A stretch of DNA of 64,000 bases from Chryseobacterium artocarpi (GTDB taxonomy: Bacteria > Bacteroidota > Bacteroidia > Flavobacteriales > Weeksellaceae), in assembly GCF_001684975.1 (NCBI RefSeq), contig NZ_MAYH01000023.1, positions 186,001 to 250,000 of the forward strand. The letters are read 5' to 3'. Shown piece after piece: positions 1-8,404 of this stretch. How positions within the stretch are numbered: the stretch's first letter is position 1; each line of letters opens with the position of its first letter. Below the pieces are notes generated by a model that was not told where the DNA came from, did no database searches, and saw only the letters and a list, made by a program, of their open reading frames with translations. The position numbers were made by a program, and so were the translations under genes.

Positions 1-867
1 AACCTTTTAAAATATCACCGGGCTGTAAGCAATATTTTTATTGAGAGAGTCGGGGTAAATGATCGTGCTTATTTAAAGGATATTAAAAGCATTTCGAGTA
101 GCTATTTAGGCTTTGACGAGGAAGTATTCACTATAGAAAGCTATAGAGAAGGTATTTATGATTACCTTCCGGAGGGATTATTCCATCCGCCATCACTTGG
201 AGCTTCCAGAAAAAACGTAGATACAGTTGTCCGGGAAATCCGAAAACAGAAAAGAGTAGAGGATGATGCAAGAAAGTTTTTCCGTCCCTTTGAATTAGAA
301 GTTTTTTTTACGGAAATCAGCGCTTTACTTAAGGAATGCGAATTTGATATTACGAGCAATACGGATGTGTTGCTGGAAACTGTAAGTGAACTCTGGCCAC
401 TCATCAATATGCTTGACAGACAGAATGCATATATTTTTATGCATATTTTGCCTTTCTTTCATCAGATCAGAGGGGATAAGAAATGGTTTGAAAGATGTAT
501 GACCGCTTTTTTACAAGTGCCTGTGAAGGTAACTTTTTCTCCTAATGTCATTGATGAAATTGAGAAAAACGATGATTCAATGTTATTAGGGAATTCAAGG
601 TTAGGAGTTACATATATTCCGAGTGGAAGACATATGGATGGGCAAAGGAACTGGGTTGTCAATATTGGTCCTATTCCTTATCATGATATGAAAAAGTACA
701 TTCCGGGAAGCCCGTTCAGGCAGGTTCTTCAGACGTTGTATGATTATTTTCTTCCGGTAACAGTAGATGTGGAAGAAAATTTTGTAACAGAAAAAGTGGA
801 GTACTCATTCAGCCTTGAGGATGATGAAAGAAATGCCAGCCGCCTGGGATATTCTACCTTCCTCTAA
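1..867 (+). CDS. tssG: T6SS baseplate subunit, TssG-like (5' end missing)
   Basis: The reading frame is open from base 1, so the start lies left of the window and 288 residues are visible. The C-terminal third has the layout of TssG baseplate proteins: a LLGNSRLG segment, an IGPIPYHDMKKYIPG stretch and a terminal RLGYSTFL resembling the RLGxxTWL ending of proteobacterial TssG. TssG joins TssF in the wedge around the T6SS baseplate, in the cytoplasm. The next two genes are TssN and TssK, which fits the Bacteroidota T6SS-iii locus. The middle part (DYLPEGLFHPPSLG) is also seen in TssF/TssG-group proteins of this subtype, so TssF is the alternative. The family call rests on motif recall, not on a profile search. 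Confidence 0.65.
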   Translation, partial: NLLKYHRAVSNIFIERVGVNDRAYLKDIKSISSSYLGFDEEVFTIESYREGIYDYLPEGLFHPPSLGASRKNVDTVVREIRKQKRVEDDARKFFRPFELEVFFTEISALLKECEFDITSNTDVLLETVSELWPLINMLDRQNAYIFMHILPFFHQIRGDKKWFERCMTAFLQVPVKVTFSPNVIDEIEKNDDSMLLGNSRLGVTYIPSGRHMDGQRNWVVNIGPIPYHDMKKYIPGSPFRQVLQTLYDYFLPVTVDVEENFVTEKVEYSFSLEDDERNASRLGYSTFL

Positions 868-921
868 ATTATTTTATTATATTTACAACTACCAACAAAG
901 TATAAATTCGAAAAGAAACAA

Positions 922-1824
922 ATGGAAATTTCTTCAGTAAAAGGTATTTTTTTAAGGTATATCTTAATGCCTTTAATCGCAATTATTATGATGTTTATCC
1001 TGGGAATTATCAGGAGAAATAAACCTGCGATAAAAATTAAAGTAATTATTGTATACGTACTTCTGTGCAGTTTATGTCTGGCTCTTCCTGGTTTTTTTGG
1101 ATTTGCCGGAAATCTTTTTAATCCGTATTGGTATCTGATTGCGCAGATTGTTTACCTTATCTTCGGAATTATTCATGTTAACTTATTACACAAATATTTC
1201 AGAAAGCATATTGAGTCTGTAGGAATGAGTATTTTATTTGAATCTATACTTTCTTTGACATGTATAGCTTTGGGTGGATTCCTGTTTACACTATTGTTTA
1301 ACTGGATGAGTAACGGAACAGGGTATGCTGCAATGGCAGCTACAAGTATGCTGATCTTTGTTGTACCAATGGTATTTTACTATTGCTATATTCAGTTTAT
1401 CAGTATTCCGTTTGATATTTATAAAACATGGAGATATTCTCCTGAGCAGAAACTTCCTGATTTCGAAGGAGCAGATTTTGACAGATTAATGGTTTTAAAC
1501 GTTGAATTGAGTAAAAATCTTGAGGATTCAAACCGTTTCAGAATCAAAGCAAAAACTCTTCCTACTGGTGTAACTTTCGGAGATTGGTTCTATAGAGTGG
1601 TAGATGATTATAACCATAAAAATCCTGGATCTATTATTCATCTTTCAGATGCAGAAAAGGAACCTTACTATTGGATTTTCTACACTAAAAAATCGTTTTT
1701 CAGCTTTAGAAAATATATAGATTTCGATCAGGACATTATTACAAACAATATTTCTGAAAATGAAGTGGTTGTCTGTAAAAGAGTCATTCAACATGAAGAG
1801 GAGGGAGTCGCAAGAAATTCATAA
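922..1824 (+). CDS. tssN: T6SS-iii membrane protein TssN
   Basis: A 300-residue protein with about five hydrophobic segments in its first 165 residues (near 8-28, 38-60, 66-86, 105-130 and 138-160), followed by a soluble domain with a conserved-looking GDWFYRVVDDYNHKNPGS stretch. This matches TssN, a subunit specific to the T6SS-iii subtype of Bacteroidota, where TssN and other subtype-specific proteins are thought to replace the canonical TssJLM membrane complex. It sits 54 bp after the TssG-like gene and 30 bp before TssK on the same strand, so the three are probably one operon. Confidence 0.78.
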   Translation: MEISSVKGIFLRYILMPLIAIIMMFILGIIRRNKPAIKIKVIIVYVLLCSLCLALPGFFGFAGNLFNPYWYLIAQIVYLIFGIIHVNLLHKYFRKHIESVGMSILFESILSLTCIALGGFLFTLLFNWMSNGTGYAAMAATSMLIFVVPMVFYYCYIQFISIPFDIYKTWRYSPEQKLPDFEGADFDRLMVLNVELSKNLEDSNRFRIKAKTLPTGVTFGDWFYRVVDDYNHKNPGSIIHLSDAEKEPYYWIFYTKKSFFSFRKYIDFDQDIITNNISENEVVVCKRVIQHEEEGVARNS

Positions 1825-1854
1825 ACAAACACAAAAAATTAAAAAGTATTAAAC

Positions 1855-2994
1855 ATGATACAACCTATTAAACATTTTGCAATCAACTGGGTGGATGGGA
1901 TGAAGGTTTCCCAGAGGCATCTTAATGATCAGGATAATTTCTTAATCGATACTATCAGAGATTCCAATTCACTTGGAATTACTACATATAACTACGGGCT
2001 TTTGCCGATTTCTACTGAATTTACAGACCGTACCATTTTTGATGTTCATAATACAGCAACTAATGATGTACAGCTTGTGATCAAAAGATGCAGCGCTGTT
2101 ACTATGGCTGGGTATCGTATCGAATTGATTGACAGAAGAATCAGTGTGAAGTCTTTAGCTAAATCAATGAATGAGGAGCAGGCAGATGGAGAATATTATA
2201 TTCTAATCTCTGTAAATCCTTTTGATAAAGTTCCTTTTGGAGATATTGACCCGGAAGAAATCCCTCCGCGCCACCCAAATGCACAGCCCAATCACCATAT
2301 TGAATTACTTCCTGTAACTTCTTTAAACAGCAGCTACTCAGGAGGAAATTATTTAATTATCGGAAAAGTAGATTTAAAGGCTAATATTGCACAGGTAGAC
2401 TCTAATTTTATTCCGCCTTGTACTTCTGTTCAGAGCCATCCCGCTTTGGTAGATTATTACAGCAGCTATGCAAAATCTATCGGAAACCTACAGCAATATG
2501 CTTTCAAGATCATTCAGAAAGCATCTCATAAAAACCAAAATACAGCTTTAGCACAGAACGTTAAATTTTTGTGTAGTACAATGGTGAATACTTTTGGAGA
2601 TATGTATTTCCAATTCAGAAATATTACGCCTTATCAACCACCTGTATTTTTAATTGAGTCTTTTGCAAGACTGGCACTTCATTTATACAATTCTACGCAG
2701 CTTCTTGTTCCTGCAGAATTAGAGGAAATGTTGAACTATAGCTTAGAATGGAGTGAAATTGCTCCACACACTTTACTCAACCAACTTTCCATTGTTGCTG
2801 AAACGAACTATGATCATCACAATTGTGGAGAACCATTACTTTACATCCAGCAAATGCTAAGAAGCTTAGAAATGATATTCTCTAAACTAAGTGAACTGGA
2901 TTACATTGGTCAGAGAAAAGAAAATATCATTGTTAACGAACAGGAAGTTTCTACCAATACAAACCCTAAGAGAGGCTGGAGTGTATTAGATTAA
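1855..2994 (+). CDS. tssK: T6SS baseplate protein TssK
   Basis: The N-terminus carries the TssK signature: INWVDGMKVSQRHLNDQDNF corresponds to the WxxGMxLxPQHFQQQ region of classical TssK. TssK is the trimeric cytoplasmic connector between baseplate (TssF/TssG) and membrane complex. At 379 residues it is somewhat shorter than many proteobacterial TssK proteins (about 440). It is the last gene of the visible T6SS operon and is followed 20 bp later by a strong intrinsic terminator, which marks the operon end. The rest of the locus (sheath, Hcp, VgrG, ClpV) would lie left of the window. Confidence 0.85.
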   Translation: MIQPIKHFAINWVDGMKVSQRHLNDQDNFLIDTIRDSNSLGITTYNYGLLPISTEFTDRTIFDVHNTATNDVQLVIKRCSAVTMAGYRIELIDRRISVKSLAKSMNEEQADGEYYILISVNPFDKVPFGDIDPEEIPPRHPNAQPNHHIELLPVTSLNSSYSGGNYLIIGKVDLKANIAQVDSNFIPPCTSVQSHPALVDYYSSYAKSIGNLQQYAFKIIQKASHKNQNTALAQNVKFLCSTMVNTFGDMYFQFRNITPYQPPVFLIESFARLALHLYNSTQLLVPAELEEMLNYSLEWSEIAPHTLLNQLSIVAETNYDHHNCGEPLLYIQQMLRSLEMIFSKLSELDYIGQRKENIIVNEQEVSTNTNPKRGWSVLD

Positions 2995-3014
2995 TTCAAC
3001 CTCTATTAAAATAT

Positions 3015-3044
3015 AAATCCCGAATGAAAATTCGGGATTTTTTT
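3015..3044 (+). terminator. Intrinsic terminator of the T6SS operon
   Basis: A perfect 11-bp stem AAATCCCGAAT / ATTCGGGATTT around a GAAA loop is followed by TTTTA. It ends the tssK transcript and is also positioned to stop the converging beta-lactamase transcript. Confidence 0.9.
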
Positions 3045-3061
3045 ATTGAGATATTATAAAA

Positions 3062-3781
3062 TTATTTTTTATTCAAAAGTTCTAAGGTATGTTCTACGTG
3101 TCCGCCACCTTTCCATTCGTCATGTCCCGGAATGATTAAGGTTGCCTGAGAGTATTTGGATTTTAGGGCATTCATGGTTTGTGGCCATTGTTCCACGTTT
3201 GCTTCCTTGATATATCCTAAATCTGTTGCAGAAGTACTTTTTACAAGACAGCCACCATCCAGTACTTTATATTTTGGAAACCATACCACTACATTATCTA
3301 CCGTATGTCCTTCTCCAAGAAAATCAACCACAAATTCTTCACCGCCTATACGATAAGTCTTTCCTGTTTTTATAATATTGTTGGATACGGCTTTACCGTC
3401 TTTTTTCAATAATTCATTGGTTTTTGCTGTTGCATAGGTTTTAATCCCTTTTTTGTTAAAGAAGCTTAAATCTCCGGCTCTGTCATCATGAGAATGGGTA
3501 GCGAATACTGCAACAACAGGTAAGTTATGACGTTTTTGTATCGTGTCCATGAGACTTTGATATTGAACTTTTTCCCAAGGAACATCAAACAGGACCACTC
3601 CTTTCTTTGTGACAAGATAAACAGAGTTGGCAGAATATTCTTTTCCTCCGAATACTCCAAAAGTTTTATAAATATGTAAATTCTTGCTGATGGGTGGTTC
3701 TATTACAAAATCTTTTACCTGAGCATTAAACATTGGGGTAAGCATCATCGAAACCATAAAGAACTGAATTCTTTTTTTCAT
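3062..3781 (-). CDS. bla: Subclass B1 metallo-beta-lactamase, IND/CGB-like
   Basis: A 239-residue periplasmic zinc hydrolase that opens the beta-lactam ring, expected to include carbapenems. A signal peptide covers residues 1-20 (cleavage after NA before QV). All B1 zinc ligands are visible: H96, H98 and D100 in HSHDDRAGD, H159 in GEGHT, C178 in DGGCLVKS and H220 in PGHDEW. The body (FGVFGGKEYSANSVYLV, VQYQSLMDTIQKRHNLPVV) is very close to my memory of the chromosomal IND enzymes of C. indologenes and CGB of C. gleum, so it is probably an intrinsic species gene rather than an acquired one. It has its own promoter and is monocistronic. The exact allele class cannot be fixed without alignment. 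Confidence 0.95.
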   Translation of the reverse strand: MKKRIQFFMVSMMLTPMFNAQVKDFVIEPPISKNLHIYKTFGVFGGKEYSANSVYLVTKKGVVLFDVPWEKVQYQSLMDTIQKRHNLPVVAVFATHSHDDRAGDLSFFNKKGIKTYATAKTNELLKKDGKAVSNNIIKTGKTYRIGGEEFVVDFLGEGHTVDNVVVWFPKYKVLDGGCLVKSTSATDLGYIKEANVEQWPQTMNALKSKYSQATLIIPGHDEWKGGGHVEHTLELLNKK

Positions 3782-3848
3782 AATTTTTAAAGGTAATAGT
3801 TAAAGTTTAGGACTTATAGGAGATGTGATACCTCCACAGAATATTTTG

Positions 3849-3876
3849 CAAACCTAATCATTTTAAAGCAACACAA
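3849..3876 (-). promoter_or_regulatory. Flavobacterial promoter for the beta-lactamase
   Basis: On the minus strand TTG (3874-3876) is followed by a 17-bp spacer and TAGGTTTG (3849-3856), a full match to the flavobacterial TTG/TAnnTTTG consensus. It would give a leader of about 60 nt before the ATG at 3781. Confidence 0.72.
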
Positions 3877-3935
3877 TCTTTTTAAGACAGAATTTAACCG
3901 TTTTTTAACGAATTAAGTTAGCGTTGTAGTGATAA

Positions 3936-4409
3936 TCATAATAATAGATCCAAAGGAATATCAAGTCCTGATTTTACCGTATTCATAGTAACTAAGGTTC
4001 TAAAATGCTTAATATTTTCATTACTGTAAAATATTCTGCGGGTCAGAATTTCGTATTCTTTCATAGAGGGAACAAAAATGATCAAAACAAAATCGGATTC
4101 ACCGGTTACGTAGTAACATTGCTGTACTTCGGGAGCAGAAGTGAATAATGCCTGAGCTTCATCAATAAGATGTATTTTATCTCTTTCCAAAAAGACTTCT
4201 ACAATAAGGGTCACCGAATGACTAAGCTTTTCTGTATCAATAACAGATACATCGGCTTTTATAACTTCCGTTTCACGCATTCTTTTGATACGTCTCTGAA
4301 CAGCAGCAGCAGATAAACCAATAGAGTCTCCAATATCACGTTGTGGAGTAAGATTATTTTTCTGTAGTATCTTGAGGATTGAAATATCAAAATGATCCAG
4401 TTCATTCAT
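3936..4409 (-). CDS. Lrp/AsnC-family transcriptional regulator
   Basis: I take the ATG at 4409 (MNELDHFDISILKIL), giving 157 residues, the normal Lrp/AsnC length; the upstream in-frame extension to 4460 is atypical. The N-terminal winged HTH spans roughly residues 8-50 (TPQRDIGDSIGLSAAAVQRRI) and the C-terminal RAM ligand-binding domain follows (VEVFLERDK, YYVTGESDFVLIIFVP). Members bind amino acids and often control transport of the same compounds. The gene is divergent from an EamA exporter across about 110 bp that contain a strong inverted repeat, so it probably regulates that exporter and itself. Confidence 0.9.
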   Translation of the reverse strand: MNELDHFDISILKILQKNNLTPQRDIGDSIGLSAAAVQRRIKRMRETEVIKADVSVIDTEKLSHSVTLIVEVFLERDKIHLIDEAQALFTSAPEVQQCYYVTGESDFVLIIFVPSMKEYEILTRRIFYSNENIKHFRTLVTMNTVKSGLDIPLDLLL

Positions 4410-4480
4410 TTTTTTGAAAATTAATAGATTTATGAAACAAAATTGCAAATAATTACTCAAATTTCATTAAAAAGCAAAAG

Positions 4481-4510
4481 GTATTTGATGCAATTTTGCA
4501 TTTTAAATAC
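4481..4510. promoter_or_regulatory. Palindromic operator between lrp-like and eamA-like genes
   Basis: ATGCAA (4488-4493) and TTGCAT (4496-4501) form a perfect inverted repeat, nested inside GTATTT (4481-4486) and AAATAC (4505-4510). It lies 11 bp before the EamA start, in the divergent spacer. Lrp-family proteins bind such dyads, so this is the likely binding site of the neighbouring regulator (inference). Confidence 0.6.
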
Positions 4511-4521
4511 TGTTTGAACTT

Positions 4522-5430
4522 ATGAATATTGTAAAAGGATTTTGTTTAGCTGTTTTGGCAGCGTTATTTTGGGGAATCTCCGGAACCTTTGCCCAGTTTC
4601 TCTTTCAGCAACGAGGGATTAATATTGAATGGATGATTACAATGAGGCTGCTTATCTCAGGTTTTTTTCTGCTTTTTTTTGCAAAATTTGGTGAAAAATC
4701 AGATCTTTTTGAGATCTGGAAAAATAAAAAGGATGCTGTACAGCTTATTATTTTCAGCATAACAGGGATGTTGGCTGTTCAGTATACTTATTTTGCAGCC
4801 ATAAAGCATTCCAATGCTGCAACTGCTACAGTTTTGCAGTATGCAGGACCTGTAATTATTGCCATATATCTTGCTTTTAAAAATAAAAGAGTTCCTGTTT
4901 TATTGGAAATAATAGCTATTGTTCTGGCGGTATTGGGAACAGTATTACTTGTCACTCATGGAGATATTTCAAGTTTATCAATTTCCGGAGCTGCTTTGTT
5001 TTTTGGTTTGGCATCTGCCGTATCTTTGGCTATTTATACACTACAGCCAGTAAAGCTTCTTTCAAAATATAAATCTTCTTTGGTAATTGGATGGGGAATG
5101 TTATGTGGTGGTATTGTGTTCAGCTTTGTAAAAGCTCCTTGGCAGGTAGAAGGTACGTGGGATTTACAGGCATTGGGATATACAGCTTTTATTGTTATTT
5201 TGGGTACCTTAGTTGCATTTTATGCTTATTTATCAGCGGTGAAGATTATTGGTGGGCAGAAAACAAGCCTTCTTGCTTCCATGGAACCTCTTTCAGCAAC
5301 CATCTTAGCTGTGTTGTGGCTTAATGTTTCTTATTCTCCTGTAGATTGGGTGGGGAGCCTTTTTATTATATCAACTGTTTTTTTACTGAGTATAAAAACA
5401 AAAAAGGTAAAACCTATAGAAGAGCATTGA
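4522..5430 (+). CDS. EamA-type exporter (drug/metabolite transporter superfamily)
   Basis: A 302-residue inner-membrane protein with ten hydrophobic segments arranged as two EamA halves (about 8-140 and 153-293). The first helix carries AALFWGISGTFAQ and the first half closes with VLAVLGTVLLVTHGD, typical for the family. EamA proteins export amino acids and other small metabolites; the substrate cannot be read from sequence. The divergent Lrp/AsnC regulator favours an amino acid or related compound. A terminator follows, shared with the converging DtxR gene. Confidence 0.88.
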   Translation: MNIVKGFCLAVLAALFWGISGTFAQFLFQQRGINIEWMITMRLLISGFFLLFFAKFGEKSDLFEIWKNKKDAVQLIIFSITGMLAVQYTYFAAIKHSNAATATVLQYAGPVIIAIYLAFKNKRVPVLLEIIAIVLAVLGTVLLVTHGDISSLSISGAALFFGLASAVSLAIYTLQPVKLLSKYKSSLVIGWGMLCGGIVFSFVKAPWQVEGTWDLQALGYTAFIVILGTLVAFYAYLSAVKIIGGQKTSLLASMEPLSATILAVLWLNVSYSPVDWVGSLFIISTVFLLSIKTKKVKPIEEH

Positions 5431-5450
5431 AATTAATATATAAAGAAATA

Positions 5451-5480
5451 AAAAACAGTGAAAATCACTGTTTTTTATTT
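5451..5480. terminator. Bidirectional terminator between EamA and DtxR genes
   Basis: AAAAACAGTGA and TCACTGTTTTT form an 11-bp stem with a three-base loop, followed by T residues on the plus strand and flanked by A residues for the minus strand. It overlaps the stop codon of the DtxR-type gene. Confidence 0.85.
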
Positions 5481-6128
5481 CTTTACCAGTATTTTTTCAG
5501 TGGCTTTTTTACTTAGAATTTCCTTTTCCCCACCAATCTCTATAGTCATTGATTTGTCAAAACTTTCAATTTTAGTAATCTTTACTTTGGTATTAAGAAG
5601 AAGTTTTCTTTCATTCAAATAACTTAAAAAAGCATCGTCAGAAAGAGTAACAGAAGCAAAAACAACGGTTTCTCCCACTTCGCAGCTACTTAATTTCTGT
5701 AAATCCTGAGCAATAATATTTCCATCCTTATCAGGAATAGGCTCTCCGTGAGGATCAAATTTAGGATAATCAAGAATTTCGTCCATTTTATCAAAGAAAA
5801 CCTGAGAATGAACGTGCTCAAGCTGTTCCGCAATTTCATGAACATTTTCCCAGCCGAAATTCATTTTTTTAACCAGAAACATTTCGGTAAGTCTATGTTT
5901 ACGAACAACTAATGCCGCTTCGCGTCTTCCGTTTTCTGTGACAATCAGCGGTTTATAAGTCTCATAGATGACCCATTTTTTTTCCGCGAATTTTTTCATC
6001 ATATTATTAACGCTAGGCATTTTTACATTTAAAAATTTGCTGAGTTCGTTAATCGTAACCTTTCCTTCATTGTCAACTAAGTGAAACAAAGCTTTCAGGT
6101 AATTTTCTTCTGTTAGGGTTGTTTTCAA
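5475..6128 (-). CDS. DtxR/MntR-family metal-dependent repressor
   Basis: The order is HTH (EENYLKALFHLVDNEGKVTINELSKFLNVKMPSVNNMMKKF), a dimerisation and metal-binding domain (RKHRLTEMFLVKKM, then HEIAEQLEHVHSQ with H and E ligands) and a FeoA/SH3-like C-terminal domain. Such proteins sense Mn or Fe and repress metal uptake. No ATG start exists; in-frame TTG codons lie at 6161, 6152 and 6128. I choose 6128 (MKTTLTEENYL, 217 residues) because a TAGATTTG promoter element and an inverted repeat occupy 6131-6160, which would otherwise be coding. It is divergent from the threonine aldolase-like gene and convergent with EamA. Confidence 0.85.
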   Translation of the reverse strand: MKTTLTEENYLKALFHLVDNEGKVTINELSKFLNVKMPSVNNMMKKFAEKKWVIYETYKPLIVTENGRREAALVVRKHRLTEMFLVKKMNFGWENVHEIAEQLEHVHSQVFFDKMDEILDYPKFDPHGEPIPDKDGNIIAQDLQKLSSCEVGETVVFASVTLSDDAFLSYLNERKLLLNTKVKITKIESFDKSMTIEIGGEKEILSKKATEKILVKK

Positions 6129-6130
6129 AA

Positions 6131-6160
6131 TGTTAGATGATTTTCTATACAAATCTAACA
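6131..6160. promoter_or_regulatory. Inverted repeat over the DtxR-gene promoter
   Basis: TGTTAGAT (6131-6138) and ATCTAACA (6153-6160) are perfect inverted halves 14 bp apart. On the minus strand the outer arm overlaps TAGATTTG (6150-6157), a match to the TAnnTTTG -7 element. No TTG at the right distance upstream was found, so the promoter half is less certain. Autoregulation by the DtxR-type protein is the simplest reading. Confidence 0.5.
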
Positions 6161-6213
6161 AAATAATATGGAAAGTTTACTCTTGTTATTTTAACTTTTT
6201 TTAATTTTACTCT

Positions 6214-7245
6214 ATGAAATTTTCATTCAAAAACGACTATTCTGAGGGTTGTCACCCGAATATTTTACAAGCACTTTTACAATATAATCTTGATCAGCAG
6301 GCTGGCTATGGAGATGACGAGTATTCTTTAAAAGCTAAAGAGCTAATAAAGGCAAGAATCAATAAGAAAGATTCTGATGTTTATCTTGTTTCCGGAGGCA
6401 CACAGGCAAATCTAATTGTGATTTCTTCTATTCTAAAACCTTATCAATGTGCTATTTCAGCATCCACAGGACATATTCTGAATAATGAAACAGGAGCGAT
6501 TGAAGCAACCGGACATAAGATTTTAAGTATTGAAACCGAAGATGGAAAATTAAAACCATCAGACATTATTCCTGTATTGGAAAGTCATAAAAATGTACCA
6601 CATCAGGTAATGCCGAAGTTGGTTTATATTTCTAATTCTACAGAATTGGGAACGATTTATAAAGCAAAAGAGCTGGAAGAACTTTCAGAATTCTGTAAAC
6701 AAAACCGTCTGTATCTATTTATGGATGGGGCAAGGTTGGGGCATGGGCTTACTTCTGAAATCAGTGATCTTACATTGGAAAGGATAGCAGAGCTTACCGA
6801 TGTATTTTATCTTGGAGGTACGAAAAACGGGGCTTTGATAGGAGAGGCAGTTGTTATTAATAATCCTGATCTTCAGGAAGATTTTGGATTCAATATCAAA
6901 CAGAAAGGAGCTTTATTGGCAAAAGGAAGATTGCTGGGAATTCAGTTTATGGAATTGATGAAAAATGATCTGTATTTTGATTTGGCAAAACATGCGAATC
7001 AGCAGGCAATGAAGATTAAAAATACTTTGAAGGAAAAGGGAGTCAAATTTCTTTCAGATACTTACACCAACCAGATTTTCCCGATTCTAAGCAATGAGCT
7101 TATTCAAGTTTTATCAGAAAGTTTTGAATTTTATGTTTGGAAAAAAATAGATGAAGAATTTTCTGCCATTCGTCTTATTACTTCCTGGAGTACTGGAGAT
7201 GAAGCTGTAGATCGTTTTAGTGAAATTATTAGAAAAAAATTATAA
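6214..7245 (+). CDS. Low-specificity threonine aldolase-like PLP enzyme
   Basis: A 343-residue fold-type I PLP enzyme of the beta-eliminating lyase/threonine aldolase family. The Schiff-base lysine is K204 in GGTKNG; D171 in FMDGARLGHG binds the pyridine nitrogen; H87 in TGHILNNETGA is the residue that stacks on PLP in aldolases. The expected reaction is cleavage of threonine or allo-threonine to glycine and acetaldehyde, in the cytoplasm. The LtaE-type assignment is by motif; related lyases share the fold. The next gene, an APH-like kinase, starts 6 bp after the stop, so they are co-transcribed. The DtxR regulator is divergent upstream, but no metal link is evident. Confidence 0.85.
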   Translation: MKFSFKNDYSEGCHPNILQALLQYNLDQQAGYGDDEYSLKAKELIKARINKKDSDVYLVSGGTQANLIVISSILKPYQCAISASTGHILNNETGAIEATGHKILSIETEDGKLKPSDIIPVLESHKNVPHQVMPKLVYISNSTELGTIYKAKELEELSEFCKQNRLYLFMDGARLGHGLTSEISDLTLERIAELTDVFYLGGTKNGALIGEAVVINNPDLQEDFGFNIKQKGALLAKGRLLGIQFMELMKNDLYFDLAKHANQQAMKIKNTLKEKGVKFLSDTYTNQIFPILSNELIQVLSESFEFYVWKKIDEEFSAIRLITSWSTGDEAVDRFSEIIRKKL

Positions 7246-7251
7246 AATAAT

Positions 7252-8253
7252 ATGAAATATATTTTTCCCGCAATTTATTCAACGCTTTGTCCTACTGCTT
7301 TATCTATACTTATTGCTGAAAAATATGGGCTGAAAAATGTTCAATGTAAGCTTTTAGTGAGAGGAGTGGGCGATACTTATAGAATAGAGTCGGAAGAGAG
7401 AAATTTTATATTTCGTATTTATCGTTCTTCTCATCGAAGTTTTGGTCATATTAAAGAGGAAGTAAGGCTATTATTGGCATTAAAAGAAGCTAATGTCTCT
7501 GTGTCATATCCAATTGCAGATTTATCAGGAGATATTATTCTAGAATTGGAAGCAATCGAAGGAATAAGGCACGGTGTCTTGTTTTCTTTTGCTGAAGGTC
7601 GTGTTGCCAAATTCATGAATGATAAACAACTTCATGCTTTGGGAAATGAAATGGCTCGCTTTCATAATGTTTCTTCTCATTTTAAAGTAGAATATGAACG
7701 GTGGAATTTTGATTTTCAAACCACTGTTTTTAAGCCTTTGGAAAGATTAAAGTCGGTCTTTACAGAAAATCCGGAAGATTACGAATGGCTACAAAATATT
7801 GCTGTTGAGATAGAGCAAAAGTTAGCAAAATTTGAAACGTCAGCTTTTTCAAAAGGGTATTGTCATTTTGATTTTCTACCTAAGAATTTTCATTTTGACA
7901 ATGATTCTGTTACTCTTTTCGATTTTGATTTTATGGGATATGGCTGGCTGGTGAATGATATTATGACTTTTTGGATCTATTTAACATTGGATGTATATGC
8001 AGGAAGAATGACTTATGAAGAGTTTCAGAAAGCTTATCAAATTTTTCTGAATGGATATCTTGAATATCGTTCTGTGAGTTCGCAGGAACTTGCTTCTATA
8101 CCTTATCTTTCAATTGGATTTTGGCTTTTCTATATGAATTTTCATACTACTCATGATCAGTTTCAGGTTTTCAGCCAGCTTCCACACGTGAAATCATTTG
8201 TTGGCATTATGCGAAATATTGTAGAAAAATATTGGGAGAAAGAAATTGTTTAA
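7252..8253 (+). CDS. APH/choline-kinase-like phosphotransferase
   Basis: A 333-residue protein with the kinase signature of the aminoglycoside phosphotransferase family: the catalytic loop is H205-F-D207 followed by N212 (CHFDFLPKN), and the metal-binding DFD is D224-F-D226. These enzymes phosphorylate small hydroxylated compounds such as choline, homoserine, fructosamine or aminoglycosides. Nothing here identifies an aminoglycoside substrate. Tight coupling to the threonine aldolase-like gene suggests a small amino-alcohol or amino-acid substrate, which is inference. A terminator follows at 8351. Confidence 0.8.
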   Translation: MKYIFPAIYSTLCPTALSILIAEKYGLKNVQCKLLVRGVGDTYRIESEERNFIFRIYRSSHRSFGHIKEEVRLLLALKEANVSVSYPIADLSGDIILELEAIEGIRHGVLFSFAEGRVAKFMNDKQLHALGNEMARFHNVSSHFKVEYERWNFDFQTTVFKPLERLKSVFTENPEDYEWLQNIAVEIEQKLAKFETSAFSKGYCHFDFLPKNFHFDNDSVTLFDFDFMGYGWLVNDIMTFWIYLTLDVYAGRMTYEEFQKAYQIFLNGYLEYRSVSSQELASIPYLSIGFWLFYMNFHTTHDQFQVFSQLPHVKSFVGIMRNIVEKYWEKEIV

Positions 8254-8289
8254 TTGAGCTTCAAATTTTTATCTGATGAAATAAATTTC

Positions 8290-8312
8290 TTGCAGATTAA
8301 ACAGATTTTGCG
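8290..8312 (-). repeat. Degenerate dispersed intergenic repeat
   Basis: On the minus strand this reads CAAAATCTGTTTAATCTGCA, resembling AATCTGCGGAATCTGTGTGA and neighbouring bases near 55569. Tandem AATCTG-type relics are common between genes in Chryseobacterium. No function can be assigned. Confidence 0.4.
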
Positions 8313-8350
8313 AATGTTTAAGCTTTTAATTTTGAAACTTTATAAAAACA

Positions 8351-8386
8351 AAATGCTGTTCCCAAATATTGAGAACAGCATTTTTA
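8351..8386. terminator. Bidirectional terminator
   Basis: AAATGCTGTTC and GAACAGCATTT form an 11-bp stem with an 11-base loop, followed by TTTTT-like sequence on the plus strand and preceded by A residues. It separates the convergent phosphotransferase and lipoprotein genes. Confidence 0.85.
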
Positions 8387-8404
8387 TTTAAATAATATAC
8401 TGAT

